A DNA stretch of 64,000 nt from a bacterium (GCA_021159225.1 JAGGSE010000232.1:32905-96904); one strand, 5' to 3'. Shown: positions 14,993 through 24,800, numbered from the stretch's first letter. Numbers and translations: made by a program. The notes: generated by a model not told the origin, from the letters alone.

Positions 14993-15800
14993 ACAAGTTT
15001 ACACCGGGAGTGAGATAAGGCTGCAGTTTGATTTCGTTGTAGGAGGTCAAACTGTCCTTGTTTCACAACCTCAGGCAGATGTTTTCGATCCTTTTGGAAA
15101 TAAAGTGGATGTAGTTGATCTTGTTTTTTCTGGCGGACATTATTTGACTTATTGGACTACTCCTTCTGCTACGTTAGGGTCCTACGTTGCAATCGGCCGA
15201 GGAAAGTATGGTTATGAAGACCTTCTAGCCAATTCTCAAGTCAGGTTCGATGTCGTTTCGTCGTTGACTACTGAGCTTGTTACATTAGATGAAGTAAAAG
15301 AGTATTTGCACGTAGATGATTTTTCTGAAGATCCCTTTCTCAGAGCCCTCCTTTTGGCTGCCTCGTCCGCGATTTTGGCGTATACACAGTTGAAATTAGG
15401 TTCTGTTAGTGAAACAGAGCGCTGTTTCTTGTCGGGAGCTACTCAGTATGGACTGAGATACTTTCCCATTTCTGAAATCACTGAGATTAAGCTCGACAGT
15501 GTGGATTTGGTTGAGGATACTGATTATTTTGTAGAACTGTCCACAGGTCTTATTAAGTTTTTCGTACCACAAACTGGTTTCTTTGAATGTACTTACACTT
15601 TTGGACTTTCCCAAATCCCTTCTCCGGTTAAACTCGCCTGTTTGAAGCTCGTTGCCGCTCTTTATAACCTGCGGGAATCTGAAGGTTTTTCCAGTCGCCG
15701 TTTATTGAGTAACGTTGAGAACTACTTGAGAGACGCGAAGATGGATGTAATGACTGAAGTTAGGAGTTTACTCGCTCCGTATAAACGTAAATTAGTTTAG
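14985..15800 (+). CDS. Head-tail connector (gp6-like) with N-terminal Ig-like domain
   Basis: The protein has 271 residues. Residues 1-95 are a beta-sandwich (GSEIRLQFDFVVGGQTV, FDPFGNKVDVVDL). From about 100 the sequence reads LVTLDEVKEYLHVDD...DPFLRALLLAASSAILAYTQ, the signature of phage head-tail connector proteins (HK97 gp6 / SPP1 gp15 family), with the C-terminal helix ending in LLAPYKRKLV. Such proteins form a ring on the portal and receive the tail. ATG at 14985 has GAAGGAGA upstream. The fused N-terminal domain is an addition to the usual connector length of about 100 residues. Confidence 0.75.
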   Translation: MFKQVYTGSEIRLQFDFVVGGQTVLVSQPQADVFDPFGNKVDVVDLVFSGGHYLTYWTTPSATLGSYVAIGRGKYGYEDLLANSQVRFDVVSSLTTELVTLDEVKEYLHVDDFSEDPFLRALLLAASSAILAYTQLKLGSVSETERCFLSGATQYGLRYFPISEITEIKLDSVDLVEDTDYFVELSTGLIKFFVPQTGFFECTYTFGLSQIPSPVKLACLKLVAALYNLRESEGFSSRRLLSNVENYLRDAKMDVMTEVRSLLAPYKRKLV

Positions 15801-15819
15801 TTACAGGAAGGAGGTTGTT

Positions 15820-17712
15820 ATGATTACCGCTGTAACGTTTACGTCGGAAGATGTAGTCGCGTTTTTGAACACTACACTACCTTTTCACATTGAGGGCATT
15901 CCTTTAGTTGTAGTTGGACAGGATCAACGAGATCTTACCAAAGTCTTGAACTGTCGTACTTATGAAGGGGGAAAGACTTTTGGTAGGAAGTTACTTGCTG
16001 GATTAGAGAAGGTCGAAACGGAGTATTTTGTTTTTGTACACCCAAAGGCGGCTCTCTCTAATTTAGACTTCCTTGGTGAGGCTTTGAAAGTTCTTTCTTC
16101 CCCTGAAGTTGGTTTTGTAGTTCCTGGACTTCCTAAGGGTGTGGGACCACAGAGCTATAAGAGGAAAGACAGAGGAGCATTAGCTCGGATTGCCCCTTGG
16201 TGTTTCGCGTTCAGAACAGAGGAGGCTATTACTCTGTTTGAGAAAGCTCTGAAGGTGTTTCAAGACGAGCGAATTGTTCAGCTTGTATGTTATGAGCTGA
16301 TGAAGCAAGGTCGTTTTAGCTATGTACTCCCAATGTACACTTTGGATATGGAAGAGGATTTTAGTGATCTGAAACTTGACGCGAGGTTCAGAACTCAACC
16401 GTTGGAGCCAGTATTAATCTATCAATATCGCCGGTTGAAGGACATCCCCTCTACTGCGAAATCTTTGTTCAAGGATGTCATTGTTTGCACTCCTTTAGAC
16501 GTTCCTGAAATTGATCAGGGAAAGTTGATTTTTGTTCTGAGAGAGGGTGAGGATTTTGCCGATATTTTTACCCTTGAGCAATTGCAAAGGATGTGTGACA
16601 ATCCTGATCCGTTTGTTTTCGCGTACCAATTTCCTGTACTACGGACTTGGTCGGATAATCGATATTTGAAAGATCAAGTTACTTGGGAAATTAGGGCTTT
16701 TGCTTCCTTTGAAAAGATTGCCCCGCGTATTTTGATTAATCCTTACTACGGGCAACAGCTTCCTTATGAAGGCCTACGCCCAGTTAATGTGCCCATTATC
16801 AAGAAGGTTAATGACTTACCCGACAATTGTTCTATTGCGAGACTTCGTACTCCTACCTTGACTATTGCAACGATTATGAAGGACGAAATGAAAAACCTCC
16901 CCACGTATTTGGGCACTGCTCTTCCTTTTGCTCAACAGGTGATTTTGGTAGACACCGGTTCTCAAGATGAATCTCTGTCTTTTGCAAAGCGCTTTGGAGC
17001 TGAGGTGTTAGAGACTAAATTAGATAAAGACTTCTCTAAAGCGCGGAATTTGTACTTACAGAGGGCGAACGGCACTTGGCTCCTTCAACAGGACCTGGAC
17101 GAAATTGTTGACTATAAGCAGATTTACGCAGTGATGTTGGAAACACCTGAGAATACAGACGCGGTCCAGCTTCAGGTGCACAATTTAACTCCGCAAGAGG
17201 GGACGGTCATCTATCAAGATGCCATTCGTTTGGTTAAGAACCCACGAACTTGGTACTACTCAAATCGGGTTCACGAGACGTTTGAACGCTGCGCTACTGA
17301 GGAGAACCGTGTTGTATCACGAGTTAATGATGTAGTGATTTACCACCTAGGATTTCTGTCCCCACGCATGAAAGAGAAACTCTCTTTTTATCGAGAGTTG
17401 ATCAACATGCAGTTAGAGGAGGAACCGGAAAACCCCTTACCGTATTTTAATCTCGCGCTCGATCTGTTGAACGAGTATGAAGAGCATCCTGAAAATTTGG
17501 ACGTAGCGCTCAAACTCCTCCTTCAAGCAACTTCTCTCCATCCGAGTTTTGCCCTTGCACAGTACGAAGTTTCGAGAGTATATTGTCAAAAAGCACTCGA
17601 GGCAATTGAGAGGACCCTCGAAGTTGTGCCACCTCAACATCCTATGGTGAATGCTATTAAGAAGGTTTACGGACCTTTGAAAGAGTACACCAAAAGGTAT
17701 ATTGTGAGATGA
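15820..17712 (+). CDS. Glycosyltransferase family 2-like protein with helical repeats
   Basis: The protein has 630 residues and starts after AAGGAAGGAGG. The central domain (about 345-540) is a GT-A glycosyltransferase of the WaaE/KdtX or SunS kind: LTIATIMKDEMKNLP, VILVDTGSQDESLSFAKRFGAEV, then the metal-binding D425-L-D427 in QQDLDEI, and RVHETFE. The end is TPR-like (LPYFNLALDLLNEYEEHPENLDVALKLL). The first 200 residues form another domain, partly GT-A-like (YFVFVHPKAALSN, GFVVPGLPKG). The gene is embedded between a connector and a head-tail joining gene and overlaps the latter by four bases, so it is expressed with virion proteins. It probably glycosylates a virion component; the acceptor is unknown. 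Confidence 0.85.
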   Translation: MITAVTFTSEDVVAFLNTTLPFHIEGIPLVVVGQDQRDLTKVLNCRTYEGGKTFGRKLLAGLEKVETEYFVFVHPKAALSNLDFLGEALKVLSSPEVGFVVPGLPKGVGPQSYKRKDRGALARIAPWCFAFRTEEAITLFEKALKVFQDERIVQLVCYELMKQGRFSYVLPMYTLDMEEDFSDLKLDARFRTQPLEPVLIYQYRRLKDIPSTAKSLFKDVIVCTPLDVPEIDQGKLIFVLREGEDFADIFTLEQLQRMCDNPDPFVFAYQFPVLRTWSDNRYLKDQVTWEIRAFASFEKIAPRILINPYYGQQLPYEGLRPVNVPIIKKVNDLPDNCSIARLRTPTLTIATIMKDEMKNLPTYLGTALPFAQQVILVDTGSQDESLSFAKRFGAEVLETKLDKDFSKARNLYLQRANGTWLLQQDLDEIVDYKQIYAVMLETPENTDAVQLQVHNLTPQEGTVIYQDAIRLVKNPRTWYYSNRVHETFERCATEENRVVSRVNDVVIYHLGFLSPRMKEKLSFYRELINMQLEEEPENPLPYFNLALDLLNEYEEHPENLDVALKLLLQATSLHPSFALAQYEVSRVYCQKALEAIERTLEVVPPQHPMVNAIKKVYGPLKEYTKRYIVR

Positions 17713-18290
17713 CCAATCTCGTTGGCTTTCATTACAGACAGCGTGTTTACACGGTTCGTCGGTATACCACTTGTGTTACAGTGGAGTTATCTTGCAAAAG
17801 AGGAGTTCCTACTGCTTTGAACATTTCGCAAATACATCCTGAAGCTACGTTGCGATTGACCTGGTTAGGAGATACACCGAGCGTGTTGTGCACGTTAGTC
17901 GGGGCCTCTGTAACTGAAACTCTTACTTTAACTAAGTTTAGCGCGTCTCTTACGTCAAATAAGTTTCCTGGGCTGGAGTACGTTACGTGTACTCAGGATG
18001 GTTCCCTTTCGATTTATACCACCGAAGAAGTTGGTCTTGACATAGGACAAGTCACCGGCGCGGTTTATACTACTAGAAGGGCTATAGGAACGGATGAGTT
18101 TGGTCGTGTTACGTTAGTCTCTTCGAGTGTAATGGTGTGTTTACCCGGAGTTGAAATTCGCTCTGACGATGTACTGATTGACCAAGAAACGAACGAGACT
18201 TTTTCTGTAGTAGAGGCACAGCAAGCTTTTGATCGAAGAGGTAGATTGCATCATTGGGAACTTGATGTTGTACGGATAAGAGAACGATGA
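17709..18290 (+). CDS. Hypothetical head-tail joining protein
   Basis: The protein has 193 residues, almost all beta structure, with many Thr/Val stretches (ALNISQIHPEATLRLTWLGD, TETLTLTKFSASLTSNKF). The C-terminal part, VEIRSDDVLIDQETNETFSVVEAQQAFDRRGRLHHWELDVVRI, has the feel of a head-tail stopper or adaptor (a D-x-I-x-D, then a strand describing a measured value). It overlaps both neighbours by four bases (ATGA). Position between connector and gp10-like genes supports a neck role; I do not recognise a specific family with certainty. Confidence 0.6.
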   Translation: MTNLVGFHYRQRVYTVRRYTTCVTVELSCKRGVPTALNISQIHPEATLRLTWLGDTPSVLCTLVGASVTETLTLTKFSASLTSNKFPGLEYVTCTQDGSLSIYTTEEVGLDIGQVTGAVYTTRRAIGTDEFGRVTLVSSSVMVCLPGVEIRSDDVLIDQETNETFSVVEAQQAFDRRGRLHHWELDVVRIRER

Positions 18291-18664
18291 GACTGTTAAT
18301 TCGATTACCTTCTGTTTCGAAGATTTACGATGACCTTGAGAGAAGGAAGCAAAAGTCCATCGATGTGATATTTGAGGAGGTTATTCGACTCGTTAGTGGT
18401 GAACCTCTTTCTAACGAGGAGTTACGCAGACGAGGACATCCTTACTCAAGGCGACGTCCTACTAACTTGTCCCCTTTGGTTCATATTCGTACTGGACGTT
18501 TAAAGGCTTCGATTCGTAAGAATCGCGACGGAATTGCTTTTGACACTGGTAAAGCACCCCATCTAAAATATGTGACTAAAGGTACAAGGCGGATGATCCC
18601 TCGAGACTTTATTGCGGCTGCTCTCCAAAGGGCTTCAGATCGATTGAGGGAGATTTGGGAGTAG
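18287..18664 (+). CDS. HK97 gp10-like tail completion protein
   Basis: The protein has 125 residues with an N-terminal helix (VSKIYDDLERRKQKSIDVIFEEVIRLV). A central RTGRLKASIRKNRDGIAFDTG and APHLKYVTKGTRRMIPRDFIAAALQ follow. The RTGxLxxSI...APHaxxvexGTrxmxPRpFlxxAl pattern is diagnostic of HK97 gp10 / tail completion proteins. It acts at the head-proximal end of the tail. ATGA overlap with the upstream gene. Confidence 0.8.
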   Translation: MRLLIRLPSVSKIYDDLERRKQKSIDVIFEEVIRLVSGEPLSNEELRRRGHPYSRRRPTNLSPLVHIRTGRLKASIRKNRDGIAFDTGKAPHLKYVTKGTRRMIPRDFIAAALQRASDRLREIWE

Positions 18665-18670
18665 GATAGT

Positions 18671-19099
18671 ATGATTTATTTGCACGAAGTTCAGTCGGAT
18701 TTGAGTAGTAAGATTGAGTCCGTTTTGACGGATTTGGATCAAACGTATAATTTGGGGTTGATTAGAGCTCCGGTGATAGTTTCCTCCTTACCAGAGGATC
18801 GCGTTACTCCTTCTACTTACTTGAAAATGGAAGAGGTTTCAAGTCAAGAGAAGGTTTTCTTTCGGTGTACTGGAACGTTACTCGTTGAGTTATCTTTTGA
18901 GATAGGTGAAGATGTGGCTTCGAGCCTGATCCGGAAGTTAGGTAATAAGTTGCAAGATCAATTGGAGCGAAGAAATAATACTACCCATACCTACTATTCA
19001 GGTAGTGTTAAAAGAGTCACGTGGTCTCTTCCTAAGGAAGAGATGGTTAGAACAATTAAAGTTGAGTTCGAGGTACAAGGCATTGAGCAACCAATCTAG
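18671..19099 (+). CDS. Probable tail terminator protein
   Basis: The protein has 142 residues. It reads LSSKIESVLTDLDQTYNLGLIRAPVIVSSLPEDR, then strands KVFFRCTGTLLVELSFEIGED and a C-terminal strand TIKVEFEVQGIEQPI. The size, the alpha-beta layout and the position directly between gp10-like and tail tube genes match tail terminator proteins (lambda gpU-like), which cap the tail tube after assembly. Identification rests on position and layout rather than a clear motif. Confidence 0.6.
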   Translation: MIYLHEVQSDLSSKIESVLTDLDQTYNLGLIRAPVIVSSLPEDRVTPSTYLKMEEVSSQEKVFFRCTGTLLVELSFEIGEDVASSLIRKLGNKLQDQLERRNNTTHTYYSGSVKRVTWSLPKEEMVRTIKVEFEVQGIEQPI

Positions 19100-19319
19100 T
19101 GCTTGGAAGTGCTCAAGTTGTGGGGCCGTCCTAGGTTACCTGGATGGTACAGACATCTTGCGTATCAAGTATAAGGACTTATACTTTTACGTAAATGTTA
19201 TAAGAGGAGCTTCGTTGATAAAGTGTTTGTGTCGTAAGTGTGGTAAAGTTAATGAAGTTATGGCGAAAGCGATGAAGATGAGTGAACCTGCTGTGATCGA
19301 ACTGGAGAAGTACTTGTAG
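19083..19319 (+). CDS. Com-like zinc-finger protein
   Basis: The protein has about 78 residues. The likely start is TTG at 19083, overlapping the tail terminator gene by 17 bases, with GAGGT upstream. It reads WKCSSCGAVLGYL, a beta-rich middle, then KCLCRKCGKVNEV. The two CxxC pairs flanking strands fit the Com family, a Mu-type zinc-knuckle protein that activates translation of the mom gene and is common as a small phage gene. No mom homologue is visible. A structural zinc protein is the alternative. Confidence 0.6.
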   Translation: MSNQSSAWKCSSCGAVLGYLDGTDILRIKYKDLYFYVNVIRGASLIKCLCRKCGKVNEVMAKAMKMSEPAVIELEKYL

Positions 19320-19370
19320 TGAGTTAGGTTGTTGAGGTACACACTTAATTTGAGGAGGTGAGAATTGTAA

Positions 19371-21108
19371 ATGAACACACCAACTTATAACACCAAAAGA
19401 TTGAGTTTCGGGCCTAAGTGACACTGGGCCCGTAAAACCTCTGCTGATCAACGGGGAAACACAATGGTATCCACTCAGCTAAATGAGATTTTAGATGGAT
19501 TAATTTTCAGTGATGGGCATATTGCTTATTGTAAGGCTGGTGACTATAGGTTCGAGTTGGGGACGACCAAGCGTTTGTACGCAGAGCAAGTTTGTAACCT
19601 TCTTCGTCCTGTTATTTCCTGTTCTATTAGAGAACAAGTACGTATTGGATTTGGGAAGAAATTTATCTCTTACAGAGTTGTTGGATATAAAGCTCCTGTT
19701 ATGAAGAATCTTCACTATCGTTGGTATGATGATAAAAAGAAAAAGCTTCCCAAAGATTTTAGATGGACGCCTACTACTTTGAACGTTGCTTATTGTGGTG
19801 ATGGTACTGTTATTGAGAATAGCCCGACTATGTGCTTAAATAGTTGGGCGGTTCCCGAGGTGAAAGAGATAGTTAGGTGCTTTGAAGAGTTGGGCTTGTA
19901 TGGGACGGTTGTCCAAACCCCAACAGGACCGATTTTTAGGTTACATCAAGATTGTGCCCTAGATTTCTTCGAGTACATAGGAGACCCACTAATTCCGTTT
20001 CACTCTTATAAGTGGATTACCGTTGTCAACCCCCAGCAAGCAGTTCGCGCGACTCTGTGGGACGATGACCTAGCTCAAAAGGTTGCGAGGTGTATTAAGA
20101 AGATTATGATTTTACGCGTTTGGGGAGGTTCGAAGGAACGGCGGTACTTGTCGTACTTTCCTGAGTTAGTCGTAATGGTTAATGATAAAGACGTTAAAGA
20201 TGCCCTTCAGAGAATCAGAACTTCAAGGAAGAAAGGTGAGGTTGTAGTTAGAGGTCGACAAGCGAAACGTGTTTTAGAAAGGGTCCATTTGTTTCTTCCG
20301 GACGATAAACGAATGTTAGCTACAATTGCGTTAGCTTTGCCTCTTGGGCGGAGGAAGAAAGATTTGAAGGAAGTTCTATATCAGTTTTTCTGGACGAAAT
20401 TTAATGAATTAAATCCGCCCGAGAGAAGACGGGGACCCAAAAGAGAGTTGAATAGCGAACTGCGGCTGCAGAGACTGAGCGTAGAGGACACTAACCTCTT
20501 TCAGGATCTGGTTAGTGTATACGACAGTCCGACCCCTACGGTGACGTAGGGAAGTAGTTGTACTACTTGCCCGAAAGGGTCAAGAAAAATAACAGGTTAA
20601 AGCGGGTGTGCTTTATATTGGAAGCGCCGGCCAAACACCTACTATTGATATAGGCGCTGTTAAGACTGGAGCAACTCTAACATTTACTCGAGATAAACTC
20701 GAGGTTAAACAGGGTTCTCCCGAGAAGTTGATCAAACAGTGGGTTGTTACTGAGACAGTTAAACTAGATGTTGTTGGTCATGAATGGAATCTTGAGAATT
20801 TGAGGTATGCTATTGGTTGTGGTATCATTCAAACTTCGGGAAATGAGAAGACGATGGATTTCGGCGGAGATATGGAAGTTACTGAAGCGTCGCTGAAGTT
20901 CGTTCACCAGATGCCTGCTGGAGGAACTGTGGAAATTGATATTTGGAGAGCTCAGTCCGCAGGAGAACTCTCGATCGAGTTTGGGAACGATCCACACGAA
21001 TTCCCTTACTCGTTCGTTGCTCTGGATGCCGATACTGCTTGGGATGGCACTACCTTGGATGAGAGGGGAAGGTTGTGCCGAATTAGGTTAATCGGTGACT
21101 TCTCCTAA
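19371..21108 (+). CDS. Tail tube (major tail) protein, split by a group I intron
   Basis: Exon 1 is 19371-19415 (15 codons, ending SFGP, with AGGAGG at 19353-19358). Exon 2 is 20605-21108 (starting GVLYIGSAG). Joined, they read TKRLSFGP-GVLYIGSAG, with no frame change, and give a 182-residue protein. The rest (GAVKTGATLTFTRDKLEVKQGS, VTETVKLDVVGHEWNLENLRYAIG) is typical of siphovirus tail tube proteins, with strands and a short helix. Without splicing, exon 1 ends at a TGA three bases into the intron's second codon, so splicing is needed for a full tube protein. An apparent GTG start at 20608 in exon 2 lacks a ribosome site and would miss the N-terminal arm. Confidence 0.88.
19416..20604 (+). 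ncRNA. Group I self-splicing intron in the tail tube gene
   Basis: P1: the exon end CGGGCCT (19409-19415) pairs with the internal guide GGGCCCG (19426-19432), with the required U-G pair at the splice site. P10: guide-side ACACT (19421-19425) pairs with exon 2 GGTGT (20605-20609). A P-type core segment, ATCAACGGGGAAAC, lies near 19447-19460. Near the 3' end: P7 GACTG (20473-20477) with CAGTC (20525-20529); P8 ACACTAACC (20488-20496) with GGTTAGTGT (20510-20518); P9 hairpins CCCTAC/GTAGGG, AAGTAGT/ACTACTT and CCC-GAAA-GGG. The last intron base is G20604. It contains a homing endonuclease gene. Confidence 0.88.
19464..20549 (+). CDS. LAGLIDADG homing endonuclease inside the intron
   Basis: The protein has 361 residues. 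The first motif, ILDGLIFSDGHI (residues 9-20), has catalytic Asp17; the second, TLNVAYCGDGTV (105-116), has Asp113. It is preceded by a DDKKKKLPKDFRWTP segment typical of the LAGLIDADG_2 group. It would cut tail tube alleles that lack the intron and so spread it. The reading frame fills nearly the whole intron and its C-terminus (DTNLFQDLVSVYDSPTPTVT) is encoded by the bases that form P8, P7 and P9, so RNA folding and coding overlap. The second half beyond about residue 215 is basic (GRRKKDLKE, RRRGPKRE) and may bind DNA. Confidence 0.9.
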   Translation: MVSTQLNEILDGLIFSDGHIAYCKAGDYRFELGTTKRLYAEQVCNLLRPVISCSIREQVRIGFGKKFISYRVVGYKAPVMKNLHYRWYDDKKKKLPKDFRWTPTTLNVAYCGDGTVIENSPTMCLNSWAVPEVKEIVRCFEELGLYGTVVQTPTGPIFRLHQDCALDFFEYIGDPLIPFHSYKWITVVNPQQAVRATLWDDDLAQKVARCIKKIMILRVWGGSKERRYLSYFPELVVMVNDKDVKDALQRIRTSRKKGEVVVRGRQAKRVLERVHLFLPDDKRMLATIALALPLGRRKKDLKEVLYQFFWTKFNELNPPERRRGPKRELNSELRLQRLSVEDTNLFQDLVSVYDSPTPTVT

Positions 21109-21161
21109 TTTTAGGTTAACTTAGTTAGTACAATTTAGACGCCCCAGGAGGTGCATTTATT

Positions 21162-21560
21162 ATGAAAGCTTTTGAAGAGTACATTGAAGGAGCTCGTGAA
21201 GTTACCTTAAGCAATGGGAACACGGTTGAGATTCCTCCGCTTACTTGGGGGAAGGAACTTAGGCTCTACAACATTCTAACTAAGGTCTTTTCTAAGCTTT
21301 CCGTTAGTACTGATGCAGAAGGCAATCCTCAGTTCGATGAGTCCCAAGTCTACGCGTTCATGACCGCCTTTGCTAATGACGTGTCTGAGATTGCATCGAT
21401 TATTTTCAACAAAGACAAGAAGTGGGTTGAAAATAATCTGACCTCAAAGGATATGGTAGAGTTTATCGTCCCTTTGTCGCTTCACATTTTCGGAAAGCTA
21501 AATCTCGGACTAACCAACGCGGTAACGAAGTTGGCAGAAGAGGCGGGGGAGACCCCATAG
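21162..21560 (+). CDS. Tail assembly chaperone (gpG-like)
   Basis: The protein has 132 residues and starts after AGGAGG. It opens with VTLSNGNTVEIPPLTWGKELRLYNILTKVF, the pattern of short tail assembly chaperones whose genes precede the tape measure gene. The helical middle (FMTAFANDVSEIASIIFNKD, TSKDMVEFIVPLSLHIF) fits the same family. It ends EEAGETP at 21560 just after a run of five G, where a -1 shift would continue into a second frame. Confidence 0.75.
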   Translation: MKAFEEYIEGAREVTLSNGNTVEIPPLTWGKELRLYNILTKVFSKLSVSTDAEGNPQFDESQVYAFMTAFANDVSEIASIIFNKDKKWVENNLTSKDMVEFIVPLSLHIFGKLNLGLTNAVTKLAEEAGETP

Positions 21561-21823
21561 AGAAGACCATAGCGCAGGTAGTCGACTTCTTGTGCTCTCA
21601 GTATGGATGGACTCCTGACCAGGTTTTCGCCTTGACAAGGCCCACGATTGAGGGTTTACTAGAAGAAGCGAGAGAACGACTCCACGCTCAGTATCGTTTC
21701 TATGCTTCTCTAGTAGGCGCAGAACTTCGTGATGATTACGTTCGGCCAGATAGTGATGATCCACGTACCTTGTTGAAGAAAGTGCGAGATATTGGAGTCG
21801 ATTTTGAGGTGGTTGGTGGGTAA
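21162..21823 (+). CDS. Tail chaperone frameshift product (gpGT-like)
   Basis: A -1 shift on GGGGG (21545-21549) moves ribosomes from ...EEAG into GDPIEKTIAQVVDFLCSQ and then YGWTPDQVFALTRPTIEGLLEEARERL, ending at 21823. The product would be about 220 residues. The second frame has no ribosome site of its own (the first TTG lies at 21590 with nothing good upstream), and its frame is open through the G run, as expected for a lambda gpG/gpGT-type programmed shift. The tape measure gene starts six bases after its stop. An RNA pseudoknot downstream was not looked for in detail. Confidence 0.75.
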
Positions 21824-21828
21824 AGAAT

Positions 21829-24800
21829 ATGGCCGAAGAGTATATAGTAGAAATAGGTGTTGAGAATAAGGAGGAGTTAGAAAAACTCCGTACCCAAGTC
21901 GCGAAAACCGCTGAGTCTGTCCAAACCCTTTCTGAAACTGTACGTAAGCTCGCTGAAAGTCAACGACAATTAGTTGAGTCGATTCGTAATACCGCCCGGA
22001 GTACCCAAGCTTCTGTTAAGTCCACCCAAAGTGCTTCGAAGGCCACTTCACAGTACGCCTCCTCTGTTCTCACGTTAAGGACTGCGTTTATTGCTATTGC
22101 CTCTGCAGCTGGGTTGGTAACTGCAGCGATTAACTCTAAAAAGATCTCGATGAGCTTAGCGAATAAGTTGTACGTACTTTATACGCGCTCAGCCCAAAGC
22201 GCTGCTCGAGCAGTCACCTCATTTGCAGTACAGCATCGCTTCCTTGGTACCGTTTTGACGCAAACCGTTCATATACTTTCCACTACAACTTCTGCTTGGA
22301 TTACTTGGGCAAAAGGATCAATCCCTGCTACTGCCGCAATGAAACAGTCTTTAAATTCTGTGCGAGATGCGCTCAGAGTGTTGTTCACCGAGTTTCGCAG
22401 GGGACCTTTTACTTGGATAGCTTCTCAGTTTACGCACGTTGCAGAAGTTGGTAAGTCTGCGTTCGTTTCTATTGCTGTTTATGCTGTAAGGGCAGCTACT
22501 AGGTTAGTTGAGTTCTTGACTCCTGCTGTTGCTACGGTAACGCGCTTGTTTTTGAAGTTGAGCGATTCTCTTACTCCAGTAAGGGAAGCTCTTTCTCGTC
22601 TGTTTGTTAGACTGAGAATTCCAGACGCCTTTACTAAGCTAACCGAAGTTTTTACCAGGCTTAAAGTGATAATCGTTGATGTCGCGGATGTTATCTCTAC
22701 TAAGTTTGTGTCTGGACTTCGTGTCGTAGCCGACCTCTGGAAAGGCTTACTCCGACTTGCTTATTCCCTACGTGATCGTGTAGCCCAGATCGGGAGTGTG
22801 GTGAAGTCTAAGTTAGCCGGCAAGATAGGACTGACCGCTAGTTTTGCGTTTTTAGGTACTGTATTGGATAAGGTGCGAGACAAGATCTTGCAGCTCGGGG
22901 CTCGTATTAACGAATCCCTAGGTGGTGAGGCCGTTTCTATAGGCGCGAAGTTATCTAAACCTTTTGTGGCGATGATGGGGAGTTTGACCATTCTTTCCGG
23001 GAAACTGTTGCGTTTCTTTCCCTTGACTAAGAAGTTAGGCTCTACACTAACTACGTTGGGGTACTCCCTCGCTTCTGTGTCCTCGTTTTCGCGGTCGTGG
23101 TCTATGGTAATGTCCCATTTGGATAAGACATTACCTGGAGTCAACGACCGATTACGCAGAGTTACTCGCGGTTTCTCAGAGTTGACCGGTAAGATTAACA
23201 TACAAACGGCCGCGCTTCCTAGATTGATCAAGGCACTTGGGGAAGTCACCTTTCACTACCTTATGATATTCAAGTTTAATGTTAGTCTAGCTCACGGATT
23301 CGAGCTCTTGGGTGAGAAGCTCTCTTACTTTGGTGAAGCCATGCTCGAGCACTTCTCCGAATCGTATAGAGTCAGTTCTGAGATGATTCGCACGCAGGTT
23401 GATTTGAACCGAGCGGTTCGGAGGTATGCTGAGTTGACCGGCGATGCTTCTATGAGTGCAAAAGATTGGCTCCAGTGGTCCGACAGACTTGCTCTTTCTG
23501 CAGGTAAAAACGTTTCAGAGATGCGCCGGGTTACCGGTGCTCTGTTGGATTTTGCGGCTTTGTATAAGTTGAACCAAAAGGAGACGAAGCGATTCATTTC
23601 TTTGATGACAGACGTTTCGAGTTTCTTGGGCAAAGATGTGTTCGAGACCTTGCAACATGTCCACGGTGCGTTGGCTGGGTTAACTAATTCAGCCATGATT
23701 TTGGGCATTAACATAGACCACCTCAGAGAGAAGACTAAGTTTTACGAAGAACAACTCCGGAAAGAAGGCACCGAAACTGGAAAGTCCGTCAAACAAAAAG
23801 CGAGGATGCTCGCTCTTATACAGGAGTTGAGTTACTTACAGGGTGTTAACAATAGGTTGATGGAAACAGGGTATGGTATTCTGAGACGTTATCGCGTTTC
23901 TCAAGAACTTCTCGCGGCCCAAACTGGAAATTATGTAACTCCTATTTTGAATGCTTATTACAAAATTTTGACCCGAATTAACGAGGTCATGGCTCAGCCC
24001 GGGATTGGAGGTTTTATCACTACGATGAAGGCCGCTGGTGCCGCCTCACTTGATTTGCTAGGACGTTTTGTAAAACTCGGAGCGCAGTTGTTTGTATTGA
24101 TTGAGACTGTACATTTAGTTGAAAAGGCGTTAACAGCACTAAACGCAGCCTTTGACGTCTTTGGGATGACTCAGAGAACAGCTCTTGCTCCTCTATTCGT
24201 GATGAGAGATGGTATGGTCAAAACTAGTTTTACTGCCTCGTCACTAAGCAAAGTTCTCAAGAGGTTAAGCGTTTACATTGGTACTACCTTTGTAAACTTC
24301 TTCAAAAACGGTGCCAAGGCTGTTAAAGGCCTTGTTGTAGAGTTAAGAACTGCGATCTCCACATTAATGGCGACTAAAGTTCCCAAGGCCATTTTTGGCC
24401 CAGCTCTAGCATCTGCTATGGTTCCAGAAAGGGGTGTGATTAGGAAAGCTCTGGCTGCTAGTAAGTTGATGCAAGCGACTTTTATGGCCGAAGGGTTGGT
24501 GCTGGCGAAGAAGGTAACTCCTATGGTACAGAAGCACGCTAAACAGGTTCGAGATTTGTACTTAATTACTCATGACGTCGCCGGAGCTCAACGGGAGTGG
24601 GCTAATACCATAATTACGTTTACTGGGGCGGCCGGGGGTTTGTCTAAAGTATGGTACACTTTCTTAGGTGTCGTTACAAAAGTTAAAGGTGCCGTGTTAA
24701 AACTCATTAACATATTCAAAGGCTTTGCCAAGATTTTTGGGATTATTTTGATCGTCATTCCCGCGGTGTATAAAGCCTTCAAAGAAGCGCTTATCCCGGC

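Noticed and set aside
20608..21108. Tail tube gene starting independently at GTG 20608
   Set aside because: No Shine-Dalgarno sequence and the missing N-terminal arm is supplied exactly by the spliced exon at 19371-19415.
22761..23249. 162-residue minus-strand frame within the tape measure gene
   Set aside because: Shadow of a long helical coding region in the other strand; no start signals.
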